64,000 nucleotides of DNA from an uncultured Pseudomonas sp. (GCF_913774235.1 NZ_CAJYDW010000009.1:1-64000), one strand, 5' to 3'. Numbered from the stretch's first letter, positions 8,276-17,510 are shown. The notes: a model not told the origin generated them from the letters alone. Made by a program: numbers and translations.

Positions 8276-9724
8276 ATGAGCCGTTTAGTGGTGGTATCGA
8301 ATCGGGTAGCCCCGATCGAGGAAGGCAAGGCGACCGCGGGTGGCCTGGCGGTGGGTGTCCTGGATGCCCTGCGCAAGTCGGGAGGCATCTGGTTCGGCTG
8401 GAACGGCGAGACGGTCAAGGAGAACGGACCGGCGAAGACCCAGACCAAGGACAATATCGACTACGTGACCTTCGGCCTGACCAAGCGCGACTACGACCAC
8501 TACTACCGTGGCTTTTCCAACGCTACCCTCTGGCCGATCTTCCACTATCGGATCGACCTGGCGCGCTACAACCGTGAAGAGTATGACGGCTATCGACGCG
8601 TCAACATGGCCATGGCCGAACGCCTGAAGCCGCTGCTCAAGCCCGACGACATCATCTGGGTGCACGACTATCACCTGATTCCCTTCGCCGAAGCCTGCCG
8701 CATGCTGGGCATCCGCAACCGCATCGGTTTCTTCCTGCACATTCCCTTCCCGGCACCGGAAATCCTCACCGCCATCCCGCCGCACAACGAATTGCTGAAA
8801 ACGTTGTGCTTCTACGACCTGATCGGCTTCCAGACCGATACCGACCAACTGGCCTTCCAGGACTACATCACCCGCGAGGTGCGCGGGGTGCTGGAGAAGG
8901 ACGGCAGCCTGACCGCCTATGGTCATAATTTCCGCGTCGGCGTCTATCCCATCGGGGTGATGCCGGACGTGATCCAGAAGCAGGCCGAGTCCTATCGCAC
9001 ACGGCGCCAGTTCATCTCGCGCAGCATCGAGGGCGTGCCCTACAAGACCATCGTCAGCGTCGACCGGCTCGACTACTCGAAAGGTCTGGTGGAGCGCTTC
9101 CAGGCCTTCGAGAAGCTGCTGGAGCATTTCCCCGAGCATCATCGCGCGGTGCAATTCGTGCAGATCGCGCCGTCGTCGCGGGCGGACGTGGTGTCCTACC
9201 AGAACATCCGTCGCCAACTGGAGAGTCATGCCGGTCATATCAACGGCCATTTCTCCGAGCTGGACTGGACGCCCATCCGCTACCTGAACAAGAGCTACGA
9301 CCGGCGCACGGTGATGGGGCTGTTCCGCTCGTCCGACGTGGGCCTGGTGACGCCGTTGCGTGACGGTATGAACCTGGTGGCCAAGGAGTACGTGGCGGCC
9401 CAGGACCCGGAGAATCCGGGCGTGCTGGTGCTGTCGCGCTTCGCCGGGGCGGCACGCGAACTCAATTCGGCGCTGATCGTGAATCCCTACGACCACATCG
9501 GCATGGCCGAGGCGCTTGATCGGGCGCTGCGCATGCCGCTGGACGAGCGCAAGGCGCGCTATGAGGACATGATGCGCGTGATCCGCCAGGCGGACCTGGC
9601 GTCCTGGCGCGACAACTTCTTGCGCGATCTGCGGGCCTTCAGCTCCAGGGCGCTGGTGCAGTCCATCGACAGCGAGGCGGTCGAGAGCGAGGAGGCGCCC
9701 AGCAAGCAGAAGGTCGCCTTGTAA
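8276..9724 (+). CDS. otsA: Trehalose-6-phosphate synthase OtsA
   Basis: GT20 glycosyltransferase of 482 residues making trehalose-6-phosphate from UDP-glucose and glucose-6-phosphate. Visible motifs are the N-terminal [11 protein letters not shown] loop, [23 protein letters not shown] and the C-terminal [18 protein letters not shown]. Length matches E. coli OtsA. AAGGAGA at 8264-8270 is a strong ribosome-binding site within the end of otsB. A terminator follows at 9743. Confidence 0.95.
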   Translation: MSRLVVVSNRVAPIEEGKATAGGLAVGVLDALRKSGGIWFGWNGETVKENGPAKTQTKDNIDYVTFGLTKRDYDHYYRGFSNATLWPIFHYRIDLARYNREEYDGYRRVNMAMAERLKPLLKPDDIIWVHDYHLIPFAEACRMLGIRNRIGFFLHIPFPAPEILTAIPPHNELLKTLCFYDLIGFQTDTDQLAFQDYITREVRGVLEKDGSLTAYGHNFRVGVYPIGVMPDVIQKQAESYRTRRQFISRSIEGVPYKTIVSVDRLDYSKGLVERFQAFEKLLEHFPEHHRAVQFVQIAPSSRADVVSYQNIRRQLESHAGHINGHFSELDWTPIRYLNKSYDRRTVMGLFRSSDVGLVTPLRDGMNLVAKEYVAAQDPENPGVLVLSRFAGAARELNSALIVNPYDHIGMAEALDRALRMPLDERKARYEDMMRVIRQADLASWRDNFLRDLRAFSSRALVQSIDSEAVESEEAPSKQKVAL

Positions 9725-9742
9725 CGACGACAGCTGCAACGG

Positions 9743-9767
9743 AGCCCGGCTCAGGCCGGGCTTTTTT
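9743..9767 (+). terminator. Rho-independent terminator of otsBA
   Basis: AGCCCGGC (9743-9750), loop TCAG, GCCGGGCT (9755-9762), then a run of T. It lies 19 bases after the otsA stop. Confidence 0.88.
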
Positions 9768-9785
9768 GTGGGTGTGAGAAAGCTA

Positions 9786-10015
9786 GCCATTGGCAATGGA
9801 CGGGGGGCGGTACCCTCACCCTAGCCCTCTCCCGGAGGGAGAGGGGACTAGGAGCGGTGCAGCCGGGAGGATTGGCGGTAACCGCAGCCGTCGCGATAGC
9901 GGGCTGGCTTTTTCATGGGGGTGGAAAAGCCAGCCATTGGCAATGAATGGGGCGGCGGCGCCCTCATCCTGGCCCTCTCCCAGGGGGAGAAGGGACCAAG
10001 AGCGGTGCACCGGCT
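9786..10015. repeat. Two tandem copies of an intergenic repeat unit
   Basis: GCCATTGGCAATG at 9786 and 9933 each precede a CCCTCA(C/T)CC...GGGAGA element (9813-9847 and 9961-9995) and then AGCGGTGCA, giving a unit of about 147 bases repeated once. No gene is seen; the short reading frames here are repeat-derived. Confidence 0.65.
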
Positions 10016-10034
10016 AGGCTTTTTCGCGGGCAAT

Positions 10035-10062
10035 AAAAAAGGGTCAGCTTACGCTGACCCTT
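10035..10062 (-). terminator. Terminator of tRNA-Met
   Basis: GGGTCAGC (10041-10048), loop TTAC, GCTGACCC (10053-10060), with six A upstream on + that become a U run in the minus-strand transcript. It lies just past the tRNA 3' end. Confidence 0.85.
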
Positions 10063-10071
10063 GGAAATAGG

Positions 10072-10148
10072 TGGTGGCTACGCAGGGACTTGAACCCCGG
10101 ACCCCAGCATTATGAATGCTATGCTCTAACCAGCTGAGCTACGTAGCC
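10072..10148 (-). tRNA. tRNA-Met (CAT), elongator
   Basis: The minus strand gives a full cloverleaf: acceptor stem GGCTACG/CGTAGCC, D-arm AGCTCAGCTGGTTAGAGC, anticodon CAT within CATTCATAATG, T-loop GGTTCAAGTCC, discriminator A and encoded CCA. The 5' acceptor G pairs normally, as expected for elongator rather than initiator tRNA-Met. Confidence 0.96.
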
Positions 10149-10343
10149 ATCCGAGGCGCGCATTATTGGCAAGGCGGGAGTCGCTGTCAAGCCCGTAGTC
10201 CAAGAATTTTCACTGACCGATCAGAGGGTTAAGCGAGGGGTACCGCAAGTCTGGGTATCGCTGTCGCAGACTCTGCCGCTACCCGTTTCACTGAATGGCA
10301 GAGTTCTATTTTAATGTAATTTGATCTAGGCCTATGACCAATA

Positions 10344-10406
10344 ATTTTCATTTTATTGATAAAATAGGGGCTTAAGGCTAGGATCATTTTCATTAAATTG
10401 ATATTT
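10344..10406 (+). promoter_or_regulatory. AT-rich direct repeats, candidate HipB operators
   Basis: ATTTTCATTTTATTGATA (from 10344) and ATTTTCATTAAATTGATA (from 10386) are near-identical and start 42 bases apart, about four helical turns. The first contains a perfect palindrome TTTTAT-TG-ATAAAA (10351-10364). They sit in the only strongly AT-rich patch upstream of hipA. HipB-type autoregulation of hip operons is known; assigning these sites is inference. Confidence 0.5.
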
Positions 10407-10417
10407 CGAGTCTTGGC

Positions 10418-11755
10418 ATGAAGCTCAAAGTTCAGGCGTTCGTCGAGGGGCGTTGGCAGGATGCGTTGTCGCTAACCTTCGCGCAGCCAGGGCGACAGGC
10501 GGAGTCCTTATGTATCAGTGGCTACGAGCCCAATTATCTGGCCGAGCACTATGAGCGGCTGGATTCGCCCTTCGCGGTATCGGTCAGTGCAGCGCAACGC
10601 CTGAGTTGGACGGCCTGGCGCGATACCGGTCTGCCCGCCTTCGTCTATGACCTGTTGCCCGCAGGAGCCGCGCGTCGTTGGCTGGAGCGGCGTTTCGGTC
10701 ACGAGCGGCCGGCCGACTGGGACCCGGAGCTCTTCTTGCTGGCACGTTGTACGCCAGCACCTATAGGCCACCTACGAATCGAGAGCTCCGTAGTGCCGCA
10801 AGTTTCGGTCTCCCGGGCATTTTCACGGGATGAAGTGATAGCCCGCGCCGACGATTTTCTCGAATACGCCTATGAGCAGGGCGCGGCCATGGGCGGCGCG
10901 ACCGGCGCTGGCGGTGAGGCCCCCAAGCTGCTGCTGACCGAAGATGTCCAGGGAAAACTGCACGCTGATGCCGCCTTGGCGGACGATCAGGCGCACTGCC
11001 ACTGGCTGGTCAAGTTCGCCCGCGGTCAGGCGACCACCCGAGATCGCGACATCCTCCGTACCGAGTATCACTACTACCGAGCGGTGAGTGAGTTGGGCCT
11101 GAACACCATAGCGCTGGAAGGCCTGGCCCTTGAAGAGGGTGAGAAGCCCAGCCTCTGGTTGCCGCGCTTCGATCGCCGGGTCAGCGCGGCTGGCGTCGAG
11201 CGCATCGCGCTGGAGTCCATCTACTCCCTATGCGGGAATACCCAGCCGGGCTCGTATCTGATTCATGAGGAGGTGGTGGGGCGGTTGGTCGAACTCTGGG
11301 AGCTCGCTGGTCAGGGCAACGAGGTGGAGGCGCTGGTGTTCGAATACGTGCGGCGCGATCTGCTCAATCGAATTCTGGGCAACTCCGACAACCATGGGCG
11401 CAACCTAAGCGTGCTGCGCCATGCTGATCGGCTGGAGCTGGCGCCTATCTATGACCTGGCGCCCATGGTGCTGGATCTGGAGGGGATCAGCCGCAGCACC
11501 AAGTGGCGTGGAGAGCAGGCGGGATCGCCGCCCTGGCGCAGTCTTTGCGATGATCTGGAACGCCAGTTGGCGAATCGCGGAGGATACCGAGCCGAGGCGC
11601 CAGGCTGGCTCTTCGCCCGGTTGCGCGAGCAGGCCCGGGGGTTTCTGGCCTTGCCTGATCTGCTGACGGCGGTGCCCGCGGACGTCCGTCAGCAGGAGCA
11701 GCGCCTGCCGTGGTTGCGAATGGAACAGCGGCTGCAGGAGTGGGGGTTATGGTAA
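10418..11755 (+). CDS. hipA: HipA-family serine/threonine kinase toxin
   Basis: 445-residue HipA-like kinase; characterised HipA toxins phosphorylate glutamyl-tRNA synthetase and cause growth arrest. The N-terminal HipA subdomain has LLPAGAARRWLERR (about residue 84). The C-terminal kinase part shows HWLVKFARG, LWLPRFDR, the catalytic GNSDNHGRNLSVL (about 326-338) and metal-binding PIYDLAPM. Its 3' end overlaps the downstream antitoxin gene by seven bases. The order toxin-then-antitoxin is the reverse of E. coli hipBA. Upstream DNA is unusually AT-rich, consistent with acquisition or with operator function. Confidence 0.85.
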   Translation: MKLKVQAFVEGRWQDALSLTFAQPGRQAESLCISGYEPNYLAEHYERLDSPFAVSVSAAQRLSWTAWRDTGLPAFVYDLLPAGAARRWLERRFGHERPADWDPELFLLARCTPAPIGHLRIESSVVPQVSVSRAFSRDEVIARADDFLEYAYEQGAAMGGATGAGGEAPKLLLTEDVQGKLHADAALADDQAHCHWLVKFARGQATTRDRDILRTEYHYYRAVSELGLNTIALEGLALEEGEKPSLWLPRFDRRVSAAGVERIALESIYSLCGNTQPGSYLIHEEVVGRLVELWELAGQGNEVEALVFEYVRRDLLNRILGNSDNHGRNLSVLRHADRLELAPIYDLAPMVLDLEGISRSTKWRGEQAGSPPWRSLCDDLERQLANRGGYRAEAPGWLFARLREQARGFLALPDLLTAVPADVRQQEQRLPWLRMEQRLQEWGLW

Positions 11756-12033
11756 GGCCGCTGGACGTCGCGGAGCGCGATCAGCTGATCACCGACATCT
11801 GCCAGGGCGTGATCGACGGCAAACTCGATTTCGCCACCGCCGTGCGCCGGCTGCGGGTCGAGGTGACCGGACTCAACCAGGCGCCTTTCGCGCGAATGTG
11901 CAAGATTTCCCTCGGCGCCTTGCTGCAGCTGGAGCATGGAACCGGCAATCCGACGGTGAAGACGCTGGACTCGGTGTTTCGGGTATTTGGCCTGCGGTTG
12001 TCACTGGCGCTGCGCACCGGCACTCGGCCCTGA
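11749..12033 (+). CDS. hipB: HipB-like Xre antitoxin
   Basis: 94-residue helix-turn-helix protein. The Xre-type HTH covers roughly residues 45-85 (FARMCKISLGALLQLEHGTG). The start at 11749 overlaps hipA (stop 11753-11755) and follows a CAGGAG ribosome-binding site at 11735-11740; an in-frame upstream ATG at 11710 lies inside hipA and is less likely. By family it should neutralise HipA and repress the operon. Confidence 0.82.
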   Translation: MVRPLDVAERDQLITDICQGVIDGKLDFATAVRRLRVEVTGLNQAPFARMCKISLGALLQLEHGTGNPTVKTLDSVFRVFGLRLSLALRTGTRP

Positions 12034-12086
12034 ACGGGGTGCCCCCGTCGTCCTCGTCCGGTTTCAGCTCCAGGCGATAGCCCGCA

Positions 12087-13133
12087 CTAGTGACATTCCG
12101 GCACATCCAGTTGCAGGGGCAGCAGTTCGTAGCCCGGTTGGCCGTTATCCAGGCTGGCGGCCACCAGGGCATCCACGGCGCGCCGGGCCAACAGCTCTCG
12201 AGGATGGGAGAGGACGGCCTGGACGAGTCCGCTGCGCAGGGCTTGCCGGGTGACGGGGGTGAGGTCGTGACAGACCACGGTCGGGAGTGGCAAACCCTGA
12301 CCGTGCAAGTCCTGCAGGGCCTGGATCACCCCCTCGATGCCGCCGCCGGCCACATAGAGACCCGTCAGGTCTGGATAGGCGGCCAGGAGGTCGAGGGTAT
12401 TGCCGCGGGCGTAGCCCGGGTCTTCCAGGGTCAGGCGGGACGCCAGCAGCTCCCAGTCGCCCGGCGCCTCGGCCAGGTAGCTGCGAAAGCTGAGTTCGCA
12501 GAGTTCCTGGCACTGGAATCTCTGGCTGCCCACCATCACCGCCACCGGGCCGGGCTGCCGGGCGAGGCGGGTGACGAACCAGCCGGCGACGCGCCCCATC
12601 CGGCGGTTGTCCACGCCCAGGTAGCCGGCGCCGGCGCGAGTGGCCAATTCGGAAATCATCGCCAGCACGGGCATGCCGTTCAGGCGCAGTTCCGACACCG
12701 CTTCACGTACCGCCACATGGTCGACCGCCACCACGCCGAGGGCATCGACTTCGCCGCGCTGGGCCTCGATACGGCGGGCCACCGCCAGCGGGTCCAGGTC
12801 ATCCAGATAGCCGATCATCACTCGCACCCGGGCGCGTGCGGTGGCTGCCGCCGCCTCGGCCAAGGCCTGGGCCAGGCCCTGATAGAAGGCCACGCCGCTT
12901 TTCTGCAGCAGGAAGCCGAGCCGTAGCGTCGGCTTATCGTGGCGCAGGCGTTGCTCGATGACGCCCTGGGCATGGAAACCGAGCTTGGCCGCGGCGGTGG
13001 CGATGCGTTGCGCGGTGTCCGCCCGTACGTTGGCGCGCAGGTTGAGCACCCGGTCGACGGTCGAAAGGCTGACCCCGGCCGCGCGGGCCACGTCGGCCAT
13101 GGTGGGGCGACGAGTAGCTGCGGAATCTGACAT
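12087..13133 (-). CDS. LacI-family transcriptional regulator
   Basis: 348-residue regulator with an N-terminal LacI HTH (MADVARAAGVSLSTVDRVL, about residues 11-29) and a periplasmic-binding-protein-like sensor domain (about 60-340). It lies divergent from the satellite cyclitol module, which it probably controls; the inducer is unknown. GAGGAG lies upstream of the ATG at 13133; an upstream in-frame ATG at 13190 is possible but less likely. Convergent with hipB, only 53 bases apart. Confidence 0.88.
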   Translation of the reverse strand: MSDSAATRRPTMADVARAAGVSLSTVDRVLNLRANVRADTAQRIATAAAKLGFHAQGVIEQRLRHDKPTLRLGFLLQKSGVAFYQGLAQALAEAAAATARARVRVMIGYLDDLDPLAVARRIEAQRGEVDALGVVAVDHVAVREAVSELRLNGMPVLAMISELATRAGAGYLGVDNRRMGRVAGWFVTRLARQPGPVAVMVGSQRFQCQELCELSFRSYLAEAPGDWELLASRLTLEDPGYARGNTLDLLAAYPDLTGLYVAGGGIEGVIQALQDLHGQGLPLPTVVCHDLTPVTRQALRSGLVQAVLSHPRELLARRAVDALVAASLDNGQPGYELLPLQLDVPECH

Positions 13134-13248
13134 GAAATGAAAGGCTCCTCGCCTGGCCATGAGAGGTTTTGACAGGTTCGCGCCGCGCACTATAGCAGCC
13201 CTGGTGGGCCCGTCTTAGCATCCGGAACACGCCTGCCGTAGGCGCCAA

Positions 13249-13256
13249 AACAACAA
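13249..13256 (+). promoter_or_regulatory. AANAANAA motif (Crc/Hfq-type)
   Basis: AACAACAA lies 15 bases before the ATG of the TIM-barrel gene at 13272. The AANAANAA catabolite-activity motif is the known Hfq/Crc recognition element near pseudomonad initiation codons. Five more occur in this region. Confidence 0.6.
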
Positions 13257-13271
13257 TATCGGAGCCGCCCC

Positions 13272-14198
13272 ATGGCTATTCACATCTCCACCGCGCCCTG
13301 TTGCTGGGGCGTCGATGACGTCAAGAATCCCTTCCTGCCGCCCTGGCGGCTGGTCCTGCGCGAGGCGGGCCTGGCCGGCTACCGTGGCATTGAGCTGGGG
13401 CCCTATGGCTATCTGCCGCTGGATGCCGCCGAGGTCGGCCAGGTCCTGAGCGAGAACGGCCTGCACGTGGTGGCCGGTACCATTTTCGACGACCTGGTCG
13501 ATCCGGCCAATCTGCCCTCGCTGCTGACTCAGACCCACAACATCTGCGCCCTGCTCAAGCAGTTGCCCGCGGTGGAGCCGGAAGCCGGGCAGCATTTCCC
13601 GCTGCCCTATCTGGTGGTGATCGACTGGGGCCATGACGAGCGGGACTACGCCGCCGGCCATTCCGATCGCGCGCCGCGGTTGGACGATGCGGCCTGGAAC
13701 ACCCTGATGGCGCATATTCGCGCCATCGCGACCCTGGCCTGGCAGGAGTATGGCGTGCGGGCGGTGATCCATCCCCATGCCGGTGGCTACATCGAATTCG
13801 CCGATGAGCTGGCGCGGTTGGTGGACGATATTCCGCACGAGATCGCCGGACTCTGCCTGGATACCGGGCATCTCTACTACGCCGGCATGGACCCCGCTGC
13901 GACCCTGCGGCAATACGAGTCGCGCCTGGATTACCTGCACTTCAAGGACATCGATCAAGGGGTGTTCGACCGGGTGCTGAACGAGCGTATCCGCTTCTTC
14001 GAGGCCTGCGCCCAGGGGGTGATGTGCCCGCTCGGCCGGGGTGTCATCGACTATCCCGCGCTGCGCACGCTGATCGAGGAACTGGGCTATCAGGGCTACA
14101 TCACCGTGGAGCAGGAGCGCGACCCGCGCAACGCCAACGGCAGTCTCGACGACGTGGCCGAGAGCCGCGCCTATCTCACCCGTGCCGGTTTCCGATAA
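13272..14198 (+). CDS. IolE-like TIM-barrel isomerase/dehydratase
   Basis: 308-residue sugar phosphate isomerase/epimerase-like TIM barrel (xylose isomerase-like AP endonuclease 2 fold). Candidate metal ligands include the Glu in GYRGIELGPYGYLP, His in IHPHAGGYIEF, the Asp/His of CLDTGHLYYAG and the Glu of ITVEQERDPRN. It resembles inosose-processing enzymes but is not the canonical IolE, which is encoded at 19591. The second gene starts 14 bases downstream. Substrate is probably a keto-inositol or keto-sugar (inference). Confidence 0.72.
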   Translation: MAIHISTAPCCWGVDDVKNPFLPPWRLVLREAGLAGYRGIELGPYGYLPLDAAEVGQVLSENGLHVVAGTIFDDLVDPANLPSLLTQTHNICALLKQLPAVEPEAGQHFPLPYLVVIDWGHDERDYAAGHSDRAPRLDDAAWNTLMAHIRAIATLAWQEYGVRAVIHPHAGGYIEFADELARLVDDIPHEIAGLCLDTGHLYYAGMDPAATLRQYESRLDYLHFKDIDQGVFDRVLNERIRFFEACAQGVMCPLGRGVIDYPALRTLIEELGYQGYITVEQERDPRNANGSLDDVAESRAYLTRAGFR

Positions 14199-14212
14199 CA
14201 AGGACTCAGCAG

Positions 14213-15382
14213 ATGATCAACGGCAGCAAGCGTCTTTCCCGCCCCCTGCGCTGGGCCATGGTCGGTGGTGGAGTGAACAGCCAGATCGGCTACATCCATC
14301 GCTCCGCCGCCCTGCGTGACCAGAATTTCGTCCTGGTCGCCGGCGCCTTTGACATAGACCCGGCCCGCGGCCAGGCCTTCGGCGAAACCCTGGGCGTTGC
14401 GCCCGAGCGCTGTTATGCGAACTACCAGAGCCTCATCGCCGGGGAAGCCGGGCGCGCGGATGGCGTCGAGGCGATCTCCGTGGCCACTCCCAACGGCACC
14501 CACTTCGCCATCACCAAGGCCGCCCTGGAAGCCGGTTTGCACGTGGTCTGCGAGAAGCCGCTGTGCTTCACGCTGGCGGAAGCCGAGACCCTGCGCGAGA
14601 TCGCTCAGGCGCATAACCGCATCGTCGGCGTGACCTATGGCTATGCCGGCCACCAGCTCATCGAGCAGGCGCGGGAGATGATCGCCGCCGGCCAGCTCGG
14701 TGAGATCCGCATGGTGCACATGCAATTCGCCCATGGCTTCCACAGTACGCCGGTGGAGGCGCAGAGCGAGGCCACCAAGTGGCGGGTCGATCCGCGCCTG
14801 GCCGGGCCGAGCTATGTGCTGGGCGATGTCGGGACCCATCCGCTGTACATCGCCGAAACCCTGCTGCCCGATCTCAAGATCAAGCGGCTGCAATGCAACC
14901 GGCAGAGCTTCGTCAAGAGCCGCGCGCCTTTGGAAGATAACGCCTACACCCTGATGGAATACGAAGGGGGCGCCATGGGCTGGGTCTGGTCCAGCGCGGT
15001 CAATGCCGGCTCCATGCACGGCCAGAAGGTGCGGGTGATCGGTTCGCTCGCCAGCCTGGAGTGGTGGGACGAGCGGCCCAACCAGCTGAGCTTCGAGGTG
15101 CAGGGCCAGCCTGCGCAGGTGCTCGAGCGCGGCATGGGCTATCTGCACGCCAACGCCCTGTTGGACGACCGTATCGGCGCCGGCCATCCCGAGGGGCTGT
15201 TCGAGGCCTGGTCCAATCTCTACTACCGCTTCGCCCTGGCGATGGATGCCGCCAACCGTGGCGACACGGCGGCCCTGGTGCAGATTCGCTATCCAGACAT
15301 CCATGCCGGGGTCGAGGGCGTGCGCTGGGTGGAACGCTGCGTGGAGTCCGCCGATCGCGGTGGGGTCTGGATCGATTATTAG
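14213..15382 (+). CDS. Gfo/Idh/MocA-family NAD(P) oxidoreductase
   Basis: 389-residue dehydrogenase with the N-terminal Rossmann signature MVGGGVNSQIGYIHR and the catalytic CEKPL loop (about residue 117). The C-terminal half carries GDVGTHPLYIAE, where His is the likely catalytic residue. AAGGA at 14200-14204 supports the start at 14213. It probably oxidises a cyclitol or sugar to a keto intermediate handled by the two flanking TIM-barrel enzymes. Distinct from the IolG genes at 25759 and 31756. Confidence 0.8.
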   Translation: MINGSKRLSRPLRWAMVGGGVNSQIGYIHRSAALRDQNFVLVAGAFDIDPARGQAFGETLGVAPERCYANYQSLIAGEAGRADGVEAISVATPNGTHFAITKAALEAGLHVVCEKPLCFTLAEAETLREIAQAHNRIVGVTYGYAGHQLIEQAREMIAAGQLGEIRMVHMQFAHGFHSTPVEAQSEATKWRVDPRLAGPSYVLGDVGTHPLYIAETLLPDLKIKRLQCNRQSFVKSRAPLEDNAYTLMEYEGGAMGWVWSSAVNAGSMHGQKVRVIGSLASLEWWDERPNQLSFEVQGQPAQVLERGMGYLHANALLDDRIGAGHPEGLFEAWSNLYYRFALAMDAANRGDTAALVQIRYPDIHAGVEGVRWVERCVESADRGGVWIDY

Positions 15383-15450
15383 GGCCCAGGACCGGCTCCG
15401 CCTAGGGCCGGTTTGCCGTTCTACGATTTTCAAGACAAGGGGAAAACACA

Positions 15451-16356
15451 ATGAAAATAGCCATAGATCCCTACATGTTCCGCAACCTGAGCCTGGCGGA
15501 GACCTGCCGCCACGTCGCGGAAGCGGGCTTCGACTACATCGAGCTGGCGCCGCGGGAAGATTTCTTGCCCTGGTGGAAACGACCGCGCGCGCACCGGGAG
15601 CGCATCGCCGAATTTAAGAAGGCGCTCAAGGACCATGGTGTGCAATTGGCTTCGCTACTGCCCATGTACCGGTGGGCGAGCCCCCACGAGGACGAGCGCC
15701 AGGCCGCCGTGAGCTATTGGAAGGAAGCCATCCAGGTCGCCGTTGAGATGGGCTGCGACACCATGAATTCGGAGTTCGGCCGCGGTCCTTCGCCCGAGCG
15801 GGGCCATCGCATCAGTTGCTGCGGTGGTAGCCACAGTCACGAGTCCAGCGAGGCGGCCTGGTGGCGCTCCATGGAGGAGCTGGTGCCCATCTTGGAGCGC
15901 GAAGGCATCACCCTGAACGTGGAACCCCATCCCGAGGATTGGTGCGAGACGCTGCACCCGGCTGTCGACATGCTCAAGAGCATCGGCTCGAATAACGTCA
16001 AGTTCCTCTACTGTGCGCCCCATACCTTCTACTTCGGCGACGACATGGCGCAGATGATTCAGGACGCCGGCACGCTCATCAACCACGTTCACGTCGCCGA
16101 TACCTGGAATCACAAGGCGTCTTCCGGGATGCGCTACATCGTCAATCCGCCTGGTGCGCAGGTCACGGTGCATCAGCACATGGATATGTATCAGGGCGAG
16201 ATCGACTGGGATCTGTTCTTCTCTTCCCTGGCCAAGGTGGGTTTCGACGGCATTGTCACCTCCTGCGTGTTCGGCTGGGAGGATCGGGCCGACGAGTCCA
16301 GTCGTTTCATGCGCCAGGAGATCCAGAAGTACGTGGACAAGTATTGGCTACGCTGA
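15451..16356 (+). CDS. iolH: IolH-like sugar phosphate isomerase/epimerase
   Basis: 301-residue TIM barrel with a strongly IolH-like pattern: N-terminal MKIAIDPYMF, YIELAPREDF, then SMEELVPILEREGI, NVEPHPEDW, HVHVADTWNH and YIVNPPGAQVTVHQH. These supply the Glu/Asp/His metal ligands. IolH-type proteins occur in inositol operons of Gram-positives, where they act on inosose isomers; that role is inferred here. It lies 68 bases behind the oxidoreductase, with a weak hairpin (ACCGGC/GCCGGT) between them, and is followed by a terminator-like hairpin. Confidence 0.72.
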   Translation: MKIAIDPYMFRNLSLAETCRHVAEAGFDYIELAPREDFLPWWKRPRAHRERIAEFKKALKDHGVQLASLLPMYRWASPHEDERQAAVSYWKEAIQVAVEMGCDTMNSEFGRGPSPERGHRISCCGGSHSHESSEAAWWRSMEELVPILEREGITLNVEPHPEDWCETLHPAVDMLKSIGSNNVKFLYCAPHTFYFGDDMAQMIQDAGTLINHVHVADTWNHKASSGMRYIVNPPGAQVTVHQHMDMYQGEIDWDLFFSSLAKVGFDGIVTSCVFGWEDRADESSRFMRQEIQKYVDKYWLR

Positions 16357-16376
16357 CGTCTGCGGTGTGACGCAAC

Positions 16377-16404
16377 CGCCCGGCCAGCGACGATGAGCCG
16401 GGCG
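16377..16404 (+). terminator. Terminator-like hairpin after the iolH-like gene
   Basis: CGCCCGGC (16377-16384) and GCCGGGCG (16397-16404) form an 8-bp stem, followed by only a short T stretch. It is likely a weak terminator between the satellite module and the convergent rpiR-type gene. Confidence 0.55.
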
Positions 16405-16485
16405 TTTGCATGGATGGGCTTCCGCCTTCCGGCCATTCACCTGCCAGGACGGCGGGGCGGCGGATGACCGGGCAGGGCGCGGGGG

Positions 16486-17400
16486 TCAGTCCTCGTCGTC
16501 CTGGGCGAGCTGGATATCGTCCATCTTCAATTCGAGCCGGTAGGCCAGCGCCAGGAACAGCGCCTGGCAGAGGCACAGGGTGGCAGTGAGGGAGCGGAAG
16601 GCGAAGGCACTGCCCTCGCTGACCAGCAGCAGGCCGTCGGCGCGCTTGGCCAGCGGCGACAGGGTGCTGTCGGTGATGATCAGGGTCTTGGCCTTGTGAT
16701 GCTGGGCGATGCGCACGCACTGCTGGCTTTCCTTGCCGTAGGGGCTGAAGCTGATGGCGATCAGCAGGTCGCCCTGGGCGATGCTACGCATCTGCTCGCG
16801 ATAGCCGCCGCCCAGGCCGGTGATGAGATGGATGCGCTTCTTGGTGTGCTGCAGGTTGTAGACCAGATAGTCGGCCACCGCGAAGGAGCGGCGCACCCCC
16901 ACCACATAGATGTTCTCGGCATTCACCAGCAGTTCGATGGCCTGGTCGAAGGCCGCGTCGTCCAGTTCCTCGCCCAGTCGCTCGATTCCGGAGCGGGTGG
17001 CGTTGATGCATTCGCGCGCGAGATCGCTGCCGCTCTCGTTCTTGCTCTTGTTGGCGATCAGGTTGCGGATGCGCTGCTGGTAGTTCTGCACCGGCGTGGT
17101 CTTGTGGGTATAGGCCTCGCGAAACAGCGCCTGCATCTCGCTGAAGCCTTTGAAGCCGAATCTCTGGCAGAAGCGCACGATGGCCGAAGGGTGTACCTCG
17201 CACTGGCTGGCGATATCGCTGATGCGGTCGACCATCACCCGGTCGCTTTGCTGGCTGACGTAGACCGCCACGCGCTTGAGCTGACGGGGCAGGCTTTCGT
17301 AGTCGTTGGCGATGGCGGCCAGCAACAGCTCGACGCTGAGGGGCGGTTCGGCGTGGGGACCGCCCGAGGGCATGTCGTCGGGCAAGGTCTCGGAGGACAT
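16486..17400 (-). CDS. iolR: RpiR/MurR-family regulator, probable IolR
   Basis: 304-residue regulator: N-terminal RpiR helix-turn-helix (SQCEVHPSAIVRFCQRFGF, about residues 64-82) and a C-terminal SIS domain (about 140-280) with VVGVRRSF and ISFSPYGKE that would sense a phosphorylated sugar or cyclitol. Divergent from iolC, the usual position for the RpiR-type repressor of inositol genes in proteobacteria. Start at 17400 (MSSETLPDD) preferred over 17433. It is the natural candidate to bind the TTGGAA-N6-TTCCAA palindromes found at three places in this region. Confidence 0.82.
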   Translation of the reverse strand: MSSETLPDDMPSGGPHAEPPLSVELLLAAIANDYESLPRQLKRVAVYVSQQSDRVMVDRISDIASQCEVHPSAIVRFCQRFGFKGFSEMQALFREAYTHKTTPVQNYQQRIRNLIANKSKNESGSDLARECINATRSGIERLGEELDDAAFDQAIELLVNAENIYVVGVRRSFAVADYLVYNLQHTKKRIHLITGLGGGYREQMRSIAQGDLLIAISFSPYGKESQQCVRIAQHHKAKTLIITDSTLSPLAKRADGLLLVSEGSAFAFRSLTATLCLCQALFLALAYRLELKMDDIQLAQDDED

Positions 17401-17490
17401 GGAGGCTTTCTCTCTTATCTGTGCTGTCGGCAAGGTAACCCATTCGCCGGATGTCGTCGAAGTGGCGGACGGGAAAGCTCTGGCGGCCGA

Positions 17491-17510
17491 TTGGAAAATT
17501 AATTCTATAA
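17491..17510. promoter_or_regulatory. Putative IolR operator 1 (iolR-iolC intergenic)
   Basis: TTGGAA-AATTAA-TTCTAT lies in the divergent iolR-iolC spacer, with one mismatch in the right arm relative to the palindromes at 26961 and 28442. Spacer length and AT composition match those two sites. Confidence 0.5.

Noticed and set aside
10072-10148. tRNA-Met as an integration site for a hip island
   Set aside because: No integrase and no repeat of the tRNA 3' end was seen near hipAB; hipA lies on the 5' side of the tRNA.
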